This document shows positions 1-8,872 of a stretch of 60,207 nt of DNA, piece after piece. Both the position numbers and the translations under genes were made by a program. The notes under the pieces are model-generated. The model was not told the DNA's origin. It did no database searches and saw nothing but the letters and a program-made list of their open reading frames with translations. How positions within the stretch are numbered: position 1 is the first letter of the stretch; each line of letters starts with the position of its first letter. Source of the stretch: an uncultured Planctomycetaceae bacterium (GTDB taxonomy: Bacteria; Planctomycetota; Planctomycetia; Pirellulales; UBA1268); assembly GCA_913052575.1 (NCBI GenBank), contig CAJXFK010000007.1, positions 1 to 60,207 of the forward strand. The letters run 5' to 3'.

Positions 1-622
1 CGTCATGGCAGTGAACACTTAAGACAGCCTTGTCGATATTTGGAACCCTGCTTTTAATCGCATGTATCACATCAAACATTTGTTGAGGCGTCGCGTAACC
101 AACTGTGTCAGGAATATTGACCGTAGTCGCTCCAGCATCGATCACCGCTTCGACGACTCGGCAAAGAAAATCTATTTCTGTGCGAGCAGCATCCTCCGGT
201 GAAAACTCAATGTCTTCACAGCAGCCTCTCGCCCGGCGAACACCTTCGACTGCTCGTCGAACAACCTCATCTTCGTCCATGCGAAGTTTGAACTCACGAT
301 GTATAGCACTTGTTGCCAAAAAAACGTGAATCCGCGGACGCGCTGCTTCAGAAAGCGCTTCCCATGCACGGTCTATGTCCTTGTCACTACACCGAGCAAG
401 ACCACAGATAACTGGCCCTTTTACAGCGCGAGCAATTTCACGAACTGACTCAAAATCACCTGGTGAAGCAATTGGGAAACCAGCCTCAATAATGTCTACG
501 CCTAGTTGAGATAGAGCATGCGCTATCTCAATTTTTTCGGTGAGATTCATGCTCGCACCTGGAGACTGCTCTCCGTCTCGAAGCGTAGTATCAAAAATAC
601 GAACTGATGGATGGGCAGGCAT
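1..622 (-). CDS. leuA: 2-isopropylmalate synthase, N-terminal part (truncated by window edge)
   Basis: Reverse-strand translation from ATG at 622 reads [60 protein letters not shown]..., the classic LeuA/HMGL-like start ([12 protein letters not shown]); open to the window edge. Confidence 0.95.
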   Translation of the reverse strand, partial: MPAHPSVRIFDTTLRDGEQSPGASMNLTEKIEIAHALSQLGVDIIEAGFPIASPGDFESVREIARAVKGPVICGLARCSDKDIDRAWEALSEAARPRIHVFLATSAIHREFKLRMDEDEVVRRAVEGVRRARGCCEDIEFSPEDAARTEIDFLCRVVEAVIDAGATTVNIPDTVGYATPQQMFDVIHAIKSRVPNIDKAVLSVHCHD

Positions 623-886
623 GATTCGTGTAAACGCTCACTTTTCTTGAATATTCAATATGCATCAAAGGAAAATACAACCTCAGAGCCTCAGAGGTAA
701 TTTAGCAGACCTCCTCCATTTTCCACCCTCTGAAACTCCCTCCACCAAAGAAACCTATTACGATCATACGCGAATTTTGCTGAAAACTGTGGCTGCTACT
801 CAATATCGGCTTCTTACCGGCAGCTCCGGACTTCGCCGGAGATCTGCATGCCAATAGAGTTTGGCTCTGGTATCATCACAGAGGAG

Positions 887-924
887 TTTCACCGCACACA
901 ATATATTTCACCGCACACGATATA
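887..924. repeat. 19-nt tandem duplication upstream of mazG-like gene
   Basis: tttcaccgcacacaatata / tttcaccgcacacgatata (one mismatch). Confidence 0.9.
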
Positions 925-935
925 GAAGATGCCAC

Positions 936-1235
936 ATGACACTTCGTGAGTTCCAACAACTCATTCGCAACATGTACCACGACAAAGATGCTGCACGTGG
1001 CGTCGAGGGAACATTCATGTGGCTGACTGAGGAAATCGGTGAGCTTGCGACAGCACTTCGGAGCGGTTCACCGGAAGAACAAGCTCTCGAGTTTGCCGAC
1101 GTCCTCGCATGGCTCGTAACCATTGCAAATGTTGCCGATATAGACCTCGAGAAAGCAGTGGCAAAAAAATATGGGCAGGGTTGTCCCGGCTGTGGACAAA
1201 CATTGTGTACCTGCCCGGATGCGGAGAAGCCATGA
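936..1235 (+). CDS. MazG-like nucleotide pyrophosphohydrolase with Cys-rich C-terminal tail
   Basis: MTLREFQQLIRNMYHDKDAARGVEGTFMWLTEEIGELATALR...EFADVLAWLVTIANVADIDLEKAVAKKY: MazG EExxE/ExxD-type pattern; tail CPGCGQTLCTCP. Start chosen at internal ATG of the 861 ORF. Confidence 0.82.
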   Translation: MTLREFQQLIRNMYHDKDAARGVEGTFMWLTEEIGELATALRSGSPEEQALEFADVLAWLVTIANVADIDLEKAVAKKYGQGCPGCGQTLCTCPDAEKP

Positions 1236-3430
1236 TGTACATGCGGATGGCCTTCGTCCCTCTTTTACTGTTTCTAACTGTGCCGGCAGTTGTAAAAGCG
1301 TCAACTGAAAATGAAGGCATATCAGCTGATGTTGGCCTCAACAATATGACGCGTGCGGGCCACTGGAACCCGGTAACGCTGCACCTCCCAAAAGCTCTTG
1401 TAGAGTTGCCAACGCGTTATGTTGCAGTTGAAGCCATGGATCCTGACGGACAATGGCTCCGATCACCACTCGTGCGCCCTGTTTCAATCAACGACACACG
1501 TTGGTCAGCTAGTCTTCTTGTAAAGCTCGGTAGTCGAAACACAACTATCCGGGCTGTTGTCATCGACCAAGAGAACCCTGACACCAGGAGCGTGGCCTCG
1601 CCTCAAGAGCAGGTGATCGAGTCAACAATATTGCGAATTCCGCAACCATTGGAATCGAACCAGGAAATCCTGCTCCTTCTTGGCGACCTTGTAAATGCAA
1701 AAAGGGTGTCTCGTCTTGCTGCTCGGGAAGACGGTTCACGCATGCTCGTAATTTCTCCGAATCCAGAGACCTCATCAATTCCGGTCTCACCCGTGTTTGG
1801 TCCTGCGGGCCTGATGTTCGACGGAGTTGATAAAGCAATCATTTGCGGAAACGCAATCGAGCAGGGCATTTCTGATGAACAACTCCTCCAGCTCGATGCC
1901 TGGATACGACAGGGGGGGGACCTTCTGTTTATGGCAGGCATGTCACTTCCCTCTGCCTTGTCAGCTTCACCAGTTATAGAATCATGGCTTCCCGGCACGT
2001 TTGATCGGATGATTCCATTACGTCGAGCTGCTGCTTTAGAGACTTACGCACGAGCGAATCGACCACTCGCCCGGCGCGCTCTTGAAACATTACAGATTCC
2101 AATTTTTGATGATCCTGCTGATATTGATGGAATCATCGAGGCTTCCGTTGGTAGTGCGGAAAATGATCCACCACTTGTTGTACGGCGGGCGTACGGCTTT
2201 GGGCAAATAACATGGATCGGTGTTGATCTCGACACCCAAACGTTTCGTTCCTGGTCCGGCACTGACTCGCTTTTACTGAACCTGCTCGACATCCAGAACA
2301 GTGGTGACTCAGACGGAAGGGCAGGGGAGGTACGGCGAGGCGGCCTCGACCTCGCCGGACAATTGAGACTTGCTATCGATCATTTTATTGGTGTGTCTGT
2401 GATTCCATTTGAGCTCATCGCACTCATCGGCTTGCTCTATGTCTGTGCAATATATCCACTCGATTGGTGGATTGCCCGCCGAAGCGAGCGTTTTCGATGG
2501 GTAACGTGGCTTGCTTTGCCACTGATCGTCCTTGGATTCACTGGAATTACATGGTCGACGTCGCAACAATTCAAAGCCGATGGATGGCAGATTCACACTG
2601 CTGGACTTTTTGACATTGATCAGGCGACACAGACGTGTAGGGCAAGTAGCTTTGCTGGCATCTGGGCATCTAGCAATGGCCAATTTGATCTGTCTGTCAG
2701 TCCAGTTGAAGCCACTATGGAGAATGATCTTCATTCAGTTGTGAGCTGGTTTGCAGCAGCTGGCCGAAATATCGGTGGGCCTGACGCCTTGGCTCCACAC
2801 GCTTCGCTCGCTGGAGCACCGTATCACTATGGCCCTGCTGCATCAGAACTCCAAGACATTTCTATTGCCGCTGCTTCGAGCCAACTTTTTGAAGCCAACT
2901 GGATCGGACGACTACCCACTGATCCCATACAATCGACACTTGGAAGAACCGGGCAGGGAACGTTGCGTGGAACACTCACGAGTCAGCTGCCGACACCACT
3001 CCAAGACTGCGTCCTGATGCACGCCGGCTGGCTCTATAATGTTGGCACATTGCATCCCGGCGAAACCTTCGACCTCGATGCCGGACGAGGCCCTCAATCT
3101 TTAGGGGCATTTCTCACGAAAAAACGTGCTGTGAAGGACCGCAATGTCTCGGCTCGTTGGAAATCAGACGATCGTGACATTCTGCGAATTCTAGAAGTGG
3201 CTGGCATGCATCGGGCGACCGGTGGACCAGAGTACACTGGCCTGCGGTCAGGACGGCTTGAGAATATCGACATGACTCGACTTCTCGTTTTGAATCGCAT
3301 CATCCTTGTTGGAAAGGGGCCACCTGCCACAAAATGGATGCCACAAAAAAAAGCTGAATCAAAAGGTGACGATTTTAAAAACGCAGGAGACACAACTCTT
3401 TGGAGAATTGTCCTCGAAGTCCGCAACTAA
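1232..3430 (+). CDS. hypothetical exported/membrane protein (~730 aa)
   Basis: Long ORF; ATGA overlap with the upstream gene; N-terminal signal-like segment and internal TM helices (FELIALIGLLYVCAIYPLDWW, WLALPLIVLGFTGITW). Confidence 0.8.
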   Translation: MMYMRMAFVPLLLFLTVPAVVKASTENEGISADVGLNNMTRAGHWNPVTLHLPKALVELPTRYVAVEAMDPDGQWLRSPLVRPVSINDTRWSASLLVKLGSRNTTIRAVVIDQENPDTRSVASPQEQVIESTILRIPQPLESNQEILLLLGDLVNAKRVSRLAAREDGSRMLVISPNPETSSIPVSPVFGPAGLMFDGVDKAIICGNAIEQGISDEQLLQLDAWIRQGGDLLFMAGMSLPSALSASPVIESWLPGTFDRMIPLRRAAALETYARANRPLARRALETLQIPIFDDPADIDGIIEASVGSAENDPPLVVRRAYGFGQITWIGVDLDTQTFRSWSGTDSLLLNLLDIQNSGDSDGRAGEVRRGGLDLAGQLRLAIDHFIGVSVIPFELIALIGLLYVCAIYPLDWWIARRSERFRWVTWLALPLIVLGFTGITWSTSQQFKADGWQIHTAGLFDIDQATQTCRASSFAGIWASSNGQFDLSVSPVEATMENDLHSVVSWFAAAGRNIGGPDALAPHASLAGAPYHYGPAASELQDISIAAASSQLFEANWIGRLPTDPIQSTLGRTGQGTLRGTLTSQLPTPLQDCVLMHAGWLYNVGTLHPGETFDLDAGRGPQSLGAFLTKKRAVKDRNVSARWKSDDRDILRILEVAGMHRATGGPEYTGLRSGRLENIDMTRLLVLNRIILVGKGPPATKWMPQKKAESKGDDFKNAGDTTLWRIVLEVRN

Positions 3431-3457
3431 ACACTCTGACTAAAAAAAGTATTTTTC

Positions 3458-4441
3458 ATGATCGAAACTGTTGACCTCACAAAAAAATATGGTGACTTTT
3501 TTGCACTCGAGTCTCTGACCTTAAAACTTGAGCAGGGGGACTTATTTGGATTTATTGGTCCGAATGGTGCCGGCAAAACAACAACAATTAGAATCTTATC
3601 GACGCTCCTCTCGCCGTCTTGGGGTGAAGCTTCTGTGTGTGGGTATTCTATCTACACACATCCGCGTGAAATCCGCCGGGCCATCGGTTACATGCCTGAT
3701 ATTTTCGGGGTATACGATGACATGACCGTCATTGAATACCTGGAGTTTTTTGCGGCTGCGTATCGTATCGATGGACATGCCCGCCGGAAAGTAGCCGAAC
3801 GCTCGCTCGATCTCGTTGATCTTGGCGTGAAGAGAGATGAACTTGTAACCAGTTTATCTCGTGGCATGACACAACGCCTCGGCCTAGCGCGAGTCCTGTT
3901 ACACGACCCCCAAGTGCTTCTTCTTGATGAACCAGCAAGCGGCCTTGACCCACGTGCTCGAATCGAAATGAGAAGCCTGCTTAAACGGCTCCAAGAGCTA
4001 GGCAAAACAATTCTCGTATCCAGCCATATCCTTCCGGAACTTGCCGATATTTGCAATCGCGTTGGCATTATCGAATACGGACAACTCCTTGCTCATGGTG
4101 ACGTAACAGATCTCCTTGCTCAGGTTCGTGGACGACCTATTATCTGCATTGAAGTGCAGGGTGACCCAGAGAAATCAGCTCGCCTTCTTGAAGACTGCCC
4201 TGGCATCGCTGAAGTAGAGGTAAACAATGGAACGATTCGGGCAACACTCAACGATCGCACAGTAGACACATCACTCCTTCCTGCAAGGATTATCGCCGGC
4301 GGCGAACGCCTGATTGGAATGAGGGAAGAGGAAATTAATCTTGAAACCGCCTTCCTGGAACTCACAAAGGGCTCCCTAGGAAGACAACCAGACAGTGCTC
4401 CGCAAGGCTGGGGCAGACTTCAAGACGAGCGATCGGCATAA
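3458..4441 (+). CDS. ABC transporter ATP-binding protein
   Basis: Walker A GPNGAGKTTT, signature LSRGMTQRLGLAR, Walker B VLLLDEPASGLDP, H-loop SSH. Confidence 0.95.
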   Translation: MIETVDLTKKYGDFFALESLTLKLEQGDLFGFIGPNGAGKTTTIRILSTLLSPSWGEASVCGYSIYTHPREIRRAIGYMPDIFGVYDDMTVIEYLEFFAAAYRIDGHARRKVAERSLDLVDLGVKRDELVTSLSRGMTQRLGLARVLLHDPQVLLLDEPASGLDPRARIEMRSLLKRLQELGKTILVSSHILPELADICNRVGIIEYGQLLAHGDVTDLLAQVRGRPIICIEVQGDPEKSARLLEDCPGIAEVEVNNGTIRATLNDRTVDTSLLPARIIAGGERLIGMREEEINLETAFLELTKGSLGRQPDSAPQGWGRLQDERSA

Positions 4442-4447
4442 AGCATA

Positions 4448-5716
4448 ATGTGGCGAAATTTAAGAAACGTGTGCCTTTATGGGCTGCTTGGAGTGTTCGG
4501 CAGTGGAATTTTCCTACCCGCGACAGCAAGACAGCCGAACGCACCACTGCATGGCAGAAAACTTCAGAGTGACCAGTACACAATCGCCCGAGAGCGAATG
4601 GTTCGTGAAGATATAGCAGAGAGCGGGGTTACCGATGTTCGCGTGCTTGAAAGCATGCGCATGACACCTCGTCATGAGTTTGTATCTACTTCGCAATGGC
4701 CACTCGCATACTTTGACATGTCTTTACCAATTGGAGAACGCCAGACGATTTCGGGGCCGTTTGTTGTTGCTTATATGACCGAACAACTTGACCCCAAGCC
4801 TACCGACAGAGTTTTAGAAATAGGTACGGGCAGTGGATACCAAGCGGCAGTCCTTTCACCACTGGTAGGAACCGTTTATTCGATTGAGATCCATGAGGCT
4901 CTTGGAAGACGCGCACGTACAACTCTTCGGCGGCTCGGATATACAAACGTCATTACAAAAATTGGTGACGGCTTTGTGGGCTGGAAAGAAAAGGGGCCTT
5001 TTGACAAAATTATTGTCACCTGCTCACCCGAAAAAATTCCGTTACCTCTTATCGATCAGTTGGTTGAAGACGGCATTATGATTATCCCCGTAGGCCAACG
5101 GTACGAGCAGACATTAGTACGACTTCAAAAAAAAGCGGGGAAGCTAGAGCGAAGCGATCTTGTACCAAGCCTCTTCGTCCCAATGACAGGACACGCCGAG
5201 GAACGCCGCGAAGTCCTTCCAAATGGAGAAAATCCCAGCCTGGCGAACCAGGGTTTTGAAACGTGCCTTCCAGACAGCCAAACACCTTCTGCCTGGTACT
5301 ATGGACGCCAAGAGACACTTCTTGAAAACGGTGAAGCGCCGCTGGGGCAACGACACTTGTTGCTTCAAAACAGTGAACCCGGACGTCCAGCCCATATCTT
5401 TCAGGGATTTCCACTTGATGGTCGCGCGGTACGCGAAGTCACAATTTCATATCACGTACGAGCGCAACGTCTCGGAAAAGGCCGAATACCCGAGGCAACA
5501 CCAGGCGTGGCAATCCGTTTTTTCGACGAACGCCGAGTCCGTTCAACTCGGCTCGCTGCTCCCCTCCGAATAAACAGCAGCGAATGGCAACGCGTTACGA
5601 GCTCGATTTTAGTGCCGAACTGGTCAAGAGAGGCGATCTTACAGATCGGACTCATGGGAGCCACCGGGCAGATCGAAGTTGACCAGATTGAAATCATGCC
5701 AGCTGACAGATCTTAA
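4448..5716 (+). CDS. protein-L-isoaspartate O-methyltransferase-like protein with N-terminal signal segment and C-terminal extension
   Basis: PCMT motifs VLEIGTGSGYQAAVLSPLVGTVYSIEIHE, DGFVGW..GPFDKIIVTCSPEKIPLPLIDQL..DGIMIIPVG; N-terminal hydrophobic signal; about 190-aa C-terminal beta-rich extension. Confidence 0.88.
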   Translation: MWRNLRNVCLYGLLGVFGSGIFLPATARQPNAPLHGRKLQSDQYTIARERMVREDIAESGVTDVRVLESMRMTPRHEFVSTSQWPLAYFDMSLPIGERQTISGPFVVAYMTEQLDPKPTDRVLEIGTGSGYQAAVLSPLVGTVYSIEIHEALGRRARTTLRRLGYTNVITKIGDGFVGWKEKGPFDKIIVTCSPEKIPLPLIDQLVEDGIMIIPVGQRYEQTLVRLQKKAGKLERSDLVPSLFVPMTGHAEERREVLPNGENPSLANQGFETCLPDSQTPSAWYYGRQETLLENGEAPLGQRHLLLQNSEPGRPAHIFQGFPLDGRAVREVTISYHVRAQRLGKGRIPEATPGVAIRFFDERRVRSTRLAAPLRINSSEWQRVTSSILVPNWSREAILQIGLMGATGQIEVDQIEIMPADRS

Positions 5717-5945
5717 AAACATGAAAAACAGCAGGAAAACAATGTTTTCTTGGGAGAAACCAGCATGATGGTCCCCAGGAATTCCTTGCAAACTCATCCC
5801 ACTCGACGTATTCCTTATTTTTTGCCATTCCTTCTTGATTTACCCAGCCGTCAAACTATTCTAATTCAATAGTTGGCTCTGCTCTCGGCTTCTTCGATCG
5901 GCGAACTCCCGAGACATCTGTAATACCTTTAACTCCCAGTGGAGA

Positions 5946-7088
5946 TTGCCCTACATGTTGGCTCACCGATTCATCCGCTCAATTGGATTTTTCACCGTTC
6001 TTTCAATTGTGGCGTCAGCCTGCTGCGAAGCACAGGCTGGATGGCACCAACGTTACGCTTCTGCTTATGGCTCTTCAGGTGGATCGAGCTCAAGCGGCGG
6101 CAGTAGTTCATCAGGTGGATCATCCTCTTCCTACGGTGGCTCGTCTTCCTATGGTGGTTCCTCGTCGTCATATGGTGGTAGCAGTTCATCAGGTGGGCAC
6201 AGAATGACTCATTGGGAGCGAAAGGCGTCTCGCCGGGCGTACCGTCACGCTGCACATTCAAGCTACGGCAGTTCAGGCGGAAGCCACTCCTCGTTCTACG
6301 GTTCCTCAGGCGGCTCCAGCTCCAGTGGCGGTAGTTCTGGTGGTAGTTCTGGTGGTTCTTATGGGTACTACGGATACAGCTACGGATACGCTGCTCCAGC
6401 AGCAAGTGTTGGATATTCCTCAATGTCACCAATGACCTCTAGTATGCCGGTCGATGCTTATCGCGTCATAACCGACGAACCTGTAGGCGATGTCGCAGGT
6501 GACTCTGGCGAGGAAGTTCAGACACCTGCACCGAGCGACTCAACAGAAGTCATTCCAAAGGACGGTGTTCTTCTTCTTGTCTCAGTTCCAGATGATGCCA
6601 AAGTGCTTGTGAATGGATCTGCAACAACATCAACAGGCAAGCTTCGACGATTCGTTTCCCGAGGCCTCGAGGAAGGCGCAACGTATGACTACAAGGTTAC
6701 GATGGTAGTCAATGAAAACGGGAAACCTGTCGAAGAGACACAAATTGTGAGTGTTATGGCTGGTGAACTTAGTAAAGTTTCTTTCGAGGAAACTCTACAA
6801 CTCACGACAAGCCTCACTGTTCATGTTCCAGAAGAAGCAACTGTTTGGCTGGCAGGCAACATGACAGACTCGTCTGGAACCACACGAACCTTTGAAACCT
6901 CATCTTTGCCAGTAGGGTCTACCTGGGATGATTATGAGATTCGGGTTGTAACGAAGCACGATGGCCATGAAAATGTGTCCTCAAAAGTGATCAAACTTGC
7001 AGCCGGTGATACGGTTGAATTGTCCTTCGAAGCAAGCGACTCAATCGCCGATGCTCGTCTTATTGAAAAGACTGCATCAATCCAGTAG
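5946..7088 (+). CDS. secreted Ser/Gly-rich protein with two TIGR03000-like domains
   Basis: Signal peptide, SGGSSSSGGSSSSYGGSS low-complexity region, then VLLLVSVPDDAKVLVNGSATTSTGKLRRFVSRGLEEGATYDYKV... and a second similar copy. Confidence 0.85.
   Translation: MPYMLAHRFIRSIGFFTVLSIVASACCEAQAGWHQRYASAYGSSGGSSSSGGSSSSGGSSSSYGGSSSYGGSSSSYGGSSSSGGHRMTHWERKASRRAYRHAAHSSYGSSGGSHSSFYGSSGGSSSSGGSSGGSSGGSYGYYGYSYGYAAPAASVGYSSMSPMTSSMPVDAYRVITDEPVGDVAGDSGEEVQTPAPSDSTEVIPKDGVLLLVSVPDDAKVLVNGSATTSTGKLRRFVSRGLEEGATYDYKVTMVVNENGKPVEETQIVSVMAGELSKVSFEETLQLTTSLTVHVPEEATVWLAGNMTDSSGTTRTFETSSLPVGSTWDDYEIRVVTKHDGHENVSSKVIKLAAGDTVELSFEASDSIADARLIEKTASIQ
6060..6360 (+). repeat. low-complexity coding repeat (Ser/Gly/Tyr-rich)
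   Basis: Repeated ggtggatcgagctca/ggtggttcctcgtcg-type units encoding (S)nGG(SY) blocks. Confidence 0.8.
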
Positions 7089-7124
7089 CACCCTGAGTCT
7101 GTTATAGGATCTGAAAATATTCAC

Positions 7125-7163
7125 AGTCCCCCGCGGTTCCATTGAGCCGCGGGGACTTTTTTT
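7125..7163 (+). terminator. Rho-independent terminator
   Basis: GC-rich stem agtcccccgcgg...gccgcggggact followed by a T run (ttttttt), about 37 nt downstream of the 7088 stop. Confidence 0.85.
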
Positions 7164-7253
7164 GGCCTTGTCAGAAAAAGCTAAGTAACGACCATAGATG
7201 AAATATTTATTGCTGAGCGCCTCGACAAGCCGATGGGTTCTTTAAGTAGTACG

Positions 7254-7301
7254 AGAACTCCAGCACGGACCCCTGCAAGGACTCCAGCCGGGACTTCAGA
7301 A
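7254..7301. repeat. four imperfect 12-nt tandem repeats
   Basis: agaactccagca / cggacccctgca / aggactccagcc / gggacttcagaa immediately upstream of the 7318 start. Confidence 0.6.
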
Positions 7302-7317
7302 AACCTGCAAAACTATC

Positions 7318-7926
7318 ATGTCAAAAGAATTACAACCTGCACCTCACAAAGAAACCAAGTGCCACTGGCCGGTTGCCGTGCAATTATTTGTATCTTCTCT
7401 TATCGCAGTATACATTCTTGCAGTGGCCCTACCCCCACTTGCAGGACCGCCTCCCGCAAGTGAATTAGCGAACGTTGTCTTGCAGCCATTCCGTCCACTT
7501 GTTGGTGCCTTCAGTTTAAGTCACGGATACCGCTTTTTTGCCCCAAACCCCGGGCCAGGCCATTCCATCAGCTGGACACTCACCACTGACGAAGGCACCG
7601 TCTTCAAAGGCTCGCTTCCTGATGCCAATTCTGACTGGCCGCGACTTCTTTACCACCGCCGCTTTATGATTCCAGAAAAAATTTCTGCGATGATACCACC
7701 ACCACAGGCACCCGCAGAAATCCGCCGTACAGCAACCCGTGACTGGCAACCTTTTGCTGAGGATATTGCAACACGCTTACTCACTGAACATAACGGGCAA
7801 ACAATCACGCTCAAACTCATTGAACATTATTTGCCAGATACCTTTGAAACAAGGGAGGGCAGGGTAGGGGACGACACAACAACTCCACTCGGCACTTATA
7901 TGTGGCGAAAGCGGGTGTCCAGATGA
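7318..7926 (+). CDS. hypothetical membrane-anchored protein, partner of HTTM protein
   Basis: ORF with one N-terminal TM (VQLFVSSLIAVYILAVALPP); ATGA overlap with downstream HTTM gene. Confidence 0.75.
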   Translation: MSKELQPAPHKETKCHWPVAVQLFVSSLIAVYILAVALPPLAGPPPASELANVVLQPFRPLVGAFSLSHGYRFFAPNPGPGHSISWTLTTDEGTVFKGSLPDANSDWPRLLYHRRFMIPEKISAMIPPPQAPAEIRRTATRDWQPFAEDIATRLLTEHNGQTITLKLIEHYLPDTFETREGRVGDDTTTPLGTYMWRKRVSR

Positions 7927-8852
7927 AAAACAGCTCCGTTGTAAAAAATCTTGGCAACGCAACCAAAGAATGGCTCATCTCTTGGTGGACAGCGTGGGCA
8001 GCATTCTGGTTTACACCTTCGGATCCTGCACTTCTCGGTATCCTTAGAATACTTACCGGTGCTCTCTTAGCGTGGTCGAGTGCTATCTGGCTTTATGACC
8101 AAGATGGTTTCTTTGGGCAGACCGCCTGGCAATCAGCAGGAAATGTCTGGCGACTCAACGACCAGCCATGGCATTGGAGCTGGTATTTCGTGGCAGAGAC
8201 ACCAGCAACAAGCTGGCTTCTTGCAGCCGTAAGTCTTCTTGCAGCTCTTTCGCTAAGCGTCGGGTGTTTTACCCGCGCTGCGGCTTGTATTGCGTTCGCT
8301 GGATACGTGAGTGCTGTAAATCGTGCACCCCTGAACACCTTTGGTTTTGATGACGTTTTGGGGATCATGCTGGTACCTATGATCATTGGCCGTGCAGGAG
8401 CCAGGTTCTCTGTCGACAGCATGTTTAGAAAGGGGCACTCTGTTCCGAATATCGAAACAACGATTGCAATAAGACTAATCCAAGTCCACCTCTGCATACT
8501 CTATTTCTTTTCCGGGTGTGGCAAATTACTTGGAGCAAGCTGGTGGGAAGGCACTGCACTCTGGGGTGCAGTCGCAAATATTCAATACCGTACAATTGAC
8601 CTTACGTTTCTGGCCTGGCACCCGCTGATTGTCAATGCACTTACACTTGGCGCATTGTTTTGGGAAATTTCCTATGCGGCATTAATCTGGCCTCGATTAA
8701 CAAGACCACTCTATTTAGTGATGGCCATGTTTGTGCACTTAGGCATTGGCCTTACGATGGGCATGATGGAATTCGGAATTGCTATGCTTATTGCTAACAT
8801 GGCGTTCCTGCCCCAATGCTTGAACACTATGCCCAAGAACTCAAATCCTTAA
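7923..8852 (+). CDS. HTTM (vitamin K-dependent carboxylase-like) domain membrane protein
   Basis: Multi-TM protein with DPALLGILRILTGALL, LYDQDGFFG, AVNRAPLNTFGFDDVL patterns typical of HTTM proteins. Confidence 0.78.
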   Translation: MKNSSVVKNLGNATKEWLISWWTAWAAFWFTPSDPALLGILRILTGALLAWSSAIWLYDQDGFFGQTAWQSAGNVWRLNDQPWHWSWYFVAETPATSWLLAAVSLLAALSLSVGCFTRAAACIAFAGYVSAVNRAPLNTFGFDDVLGIMLVPMIIGRAGARFSVDSMFRKGHSVPNIETTIAIRLIQVHLCILYFFSGCGKLLGASWWEGTALWGAVANIQYRTIDLTFLAWHPLIVNALTLGALFWEISYAALIWPRLTRPLYLVMAMFVHLGIGLTMGMMEFGIAMLIANMAFLPQCLNTMPKNSNP

Positions 8853-8872
8853 CTCGCCATAGGACAGAATCC

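Noticed and set aside
6060-6360. possible CRISPR-like array
   Set aside because: Repeats are in-frame Ser/Gly codons inside a secreted protein with no spacer structure.
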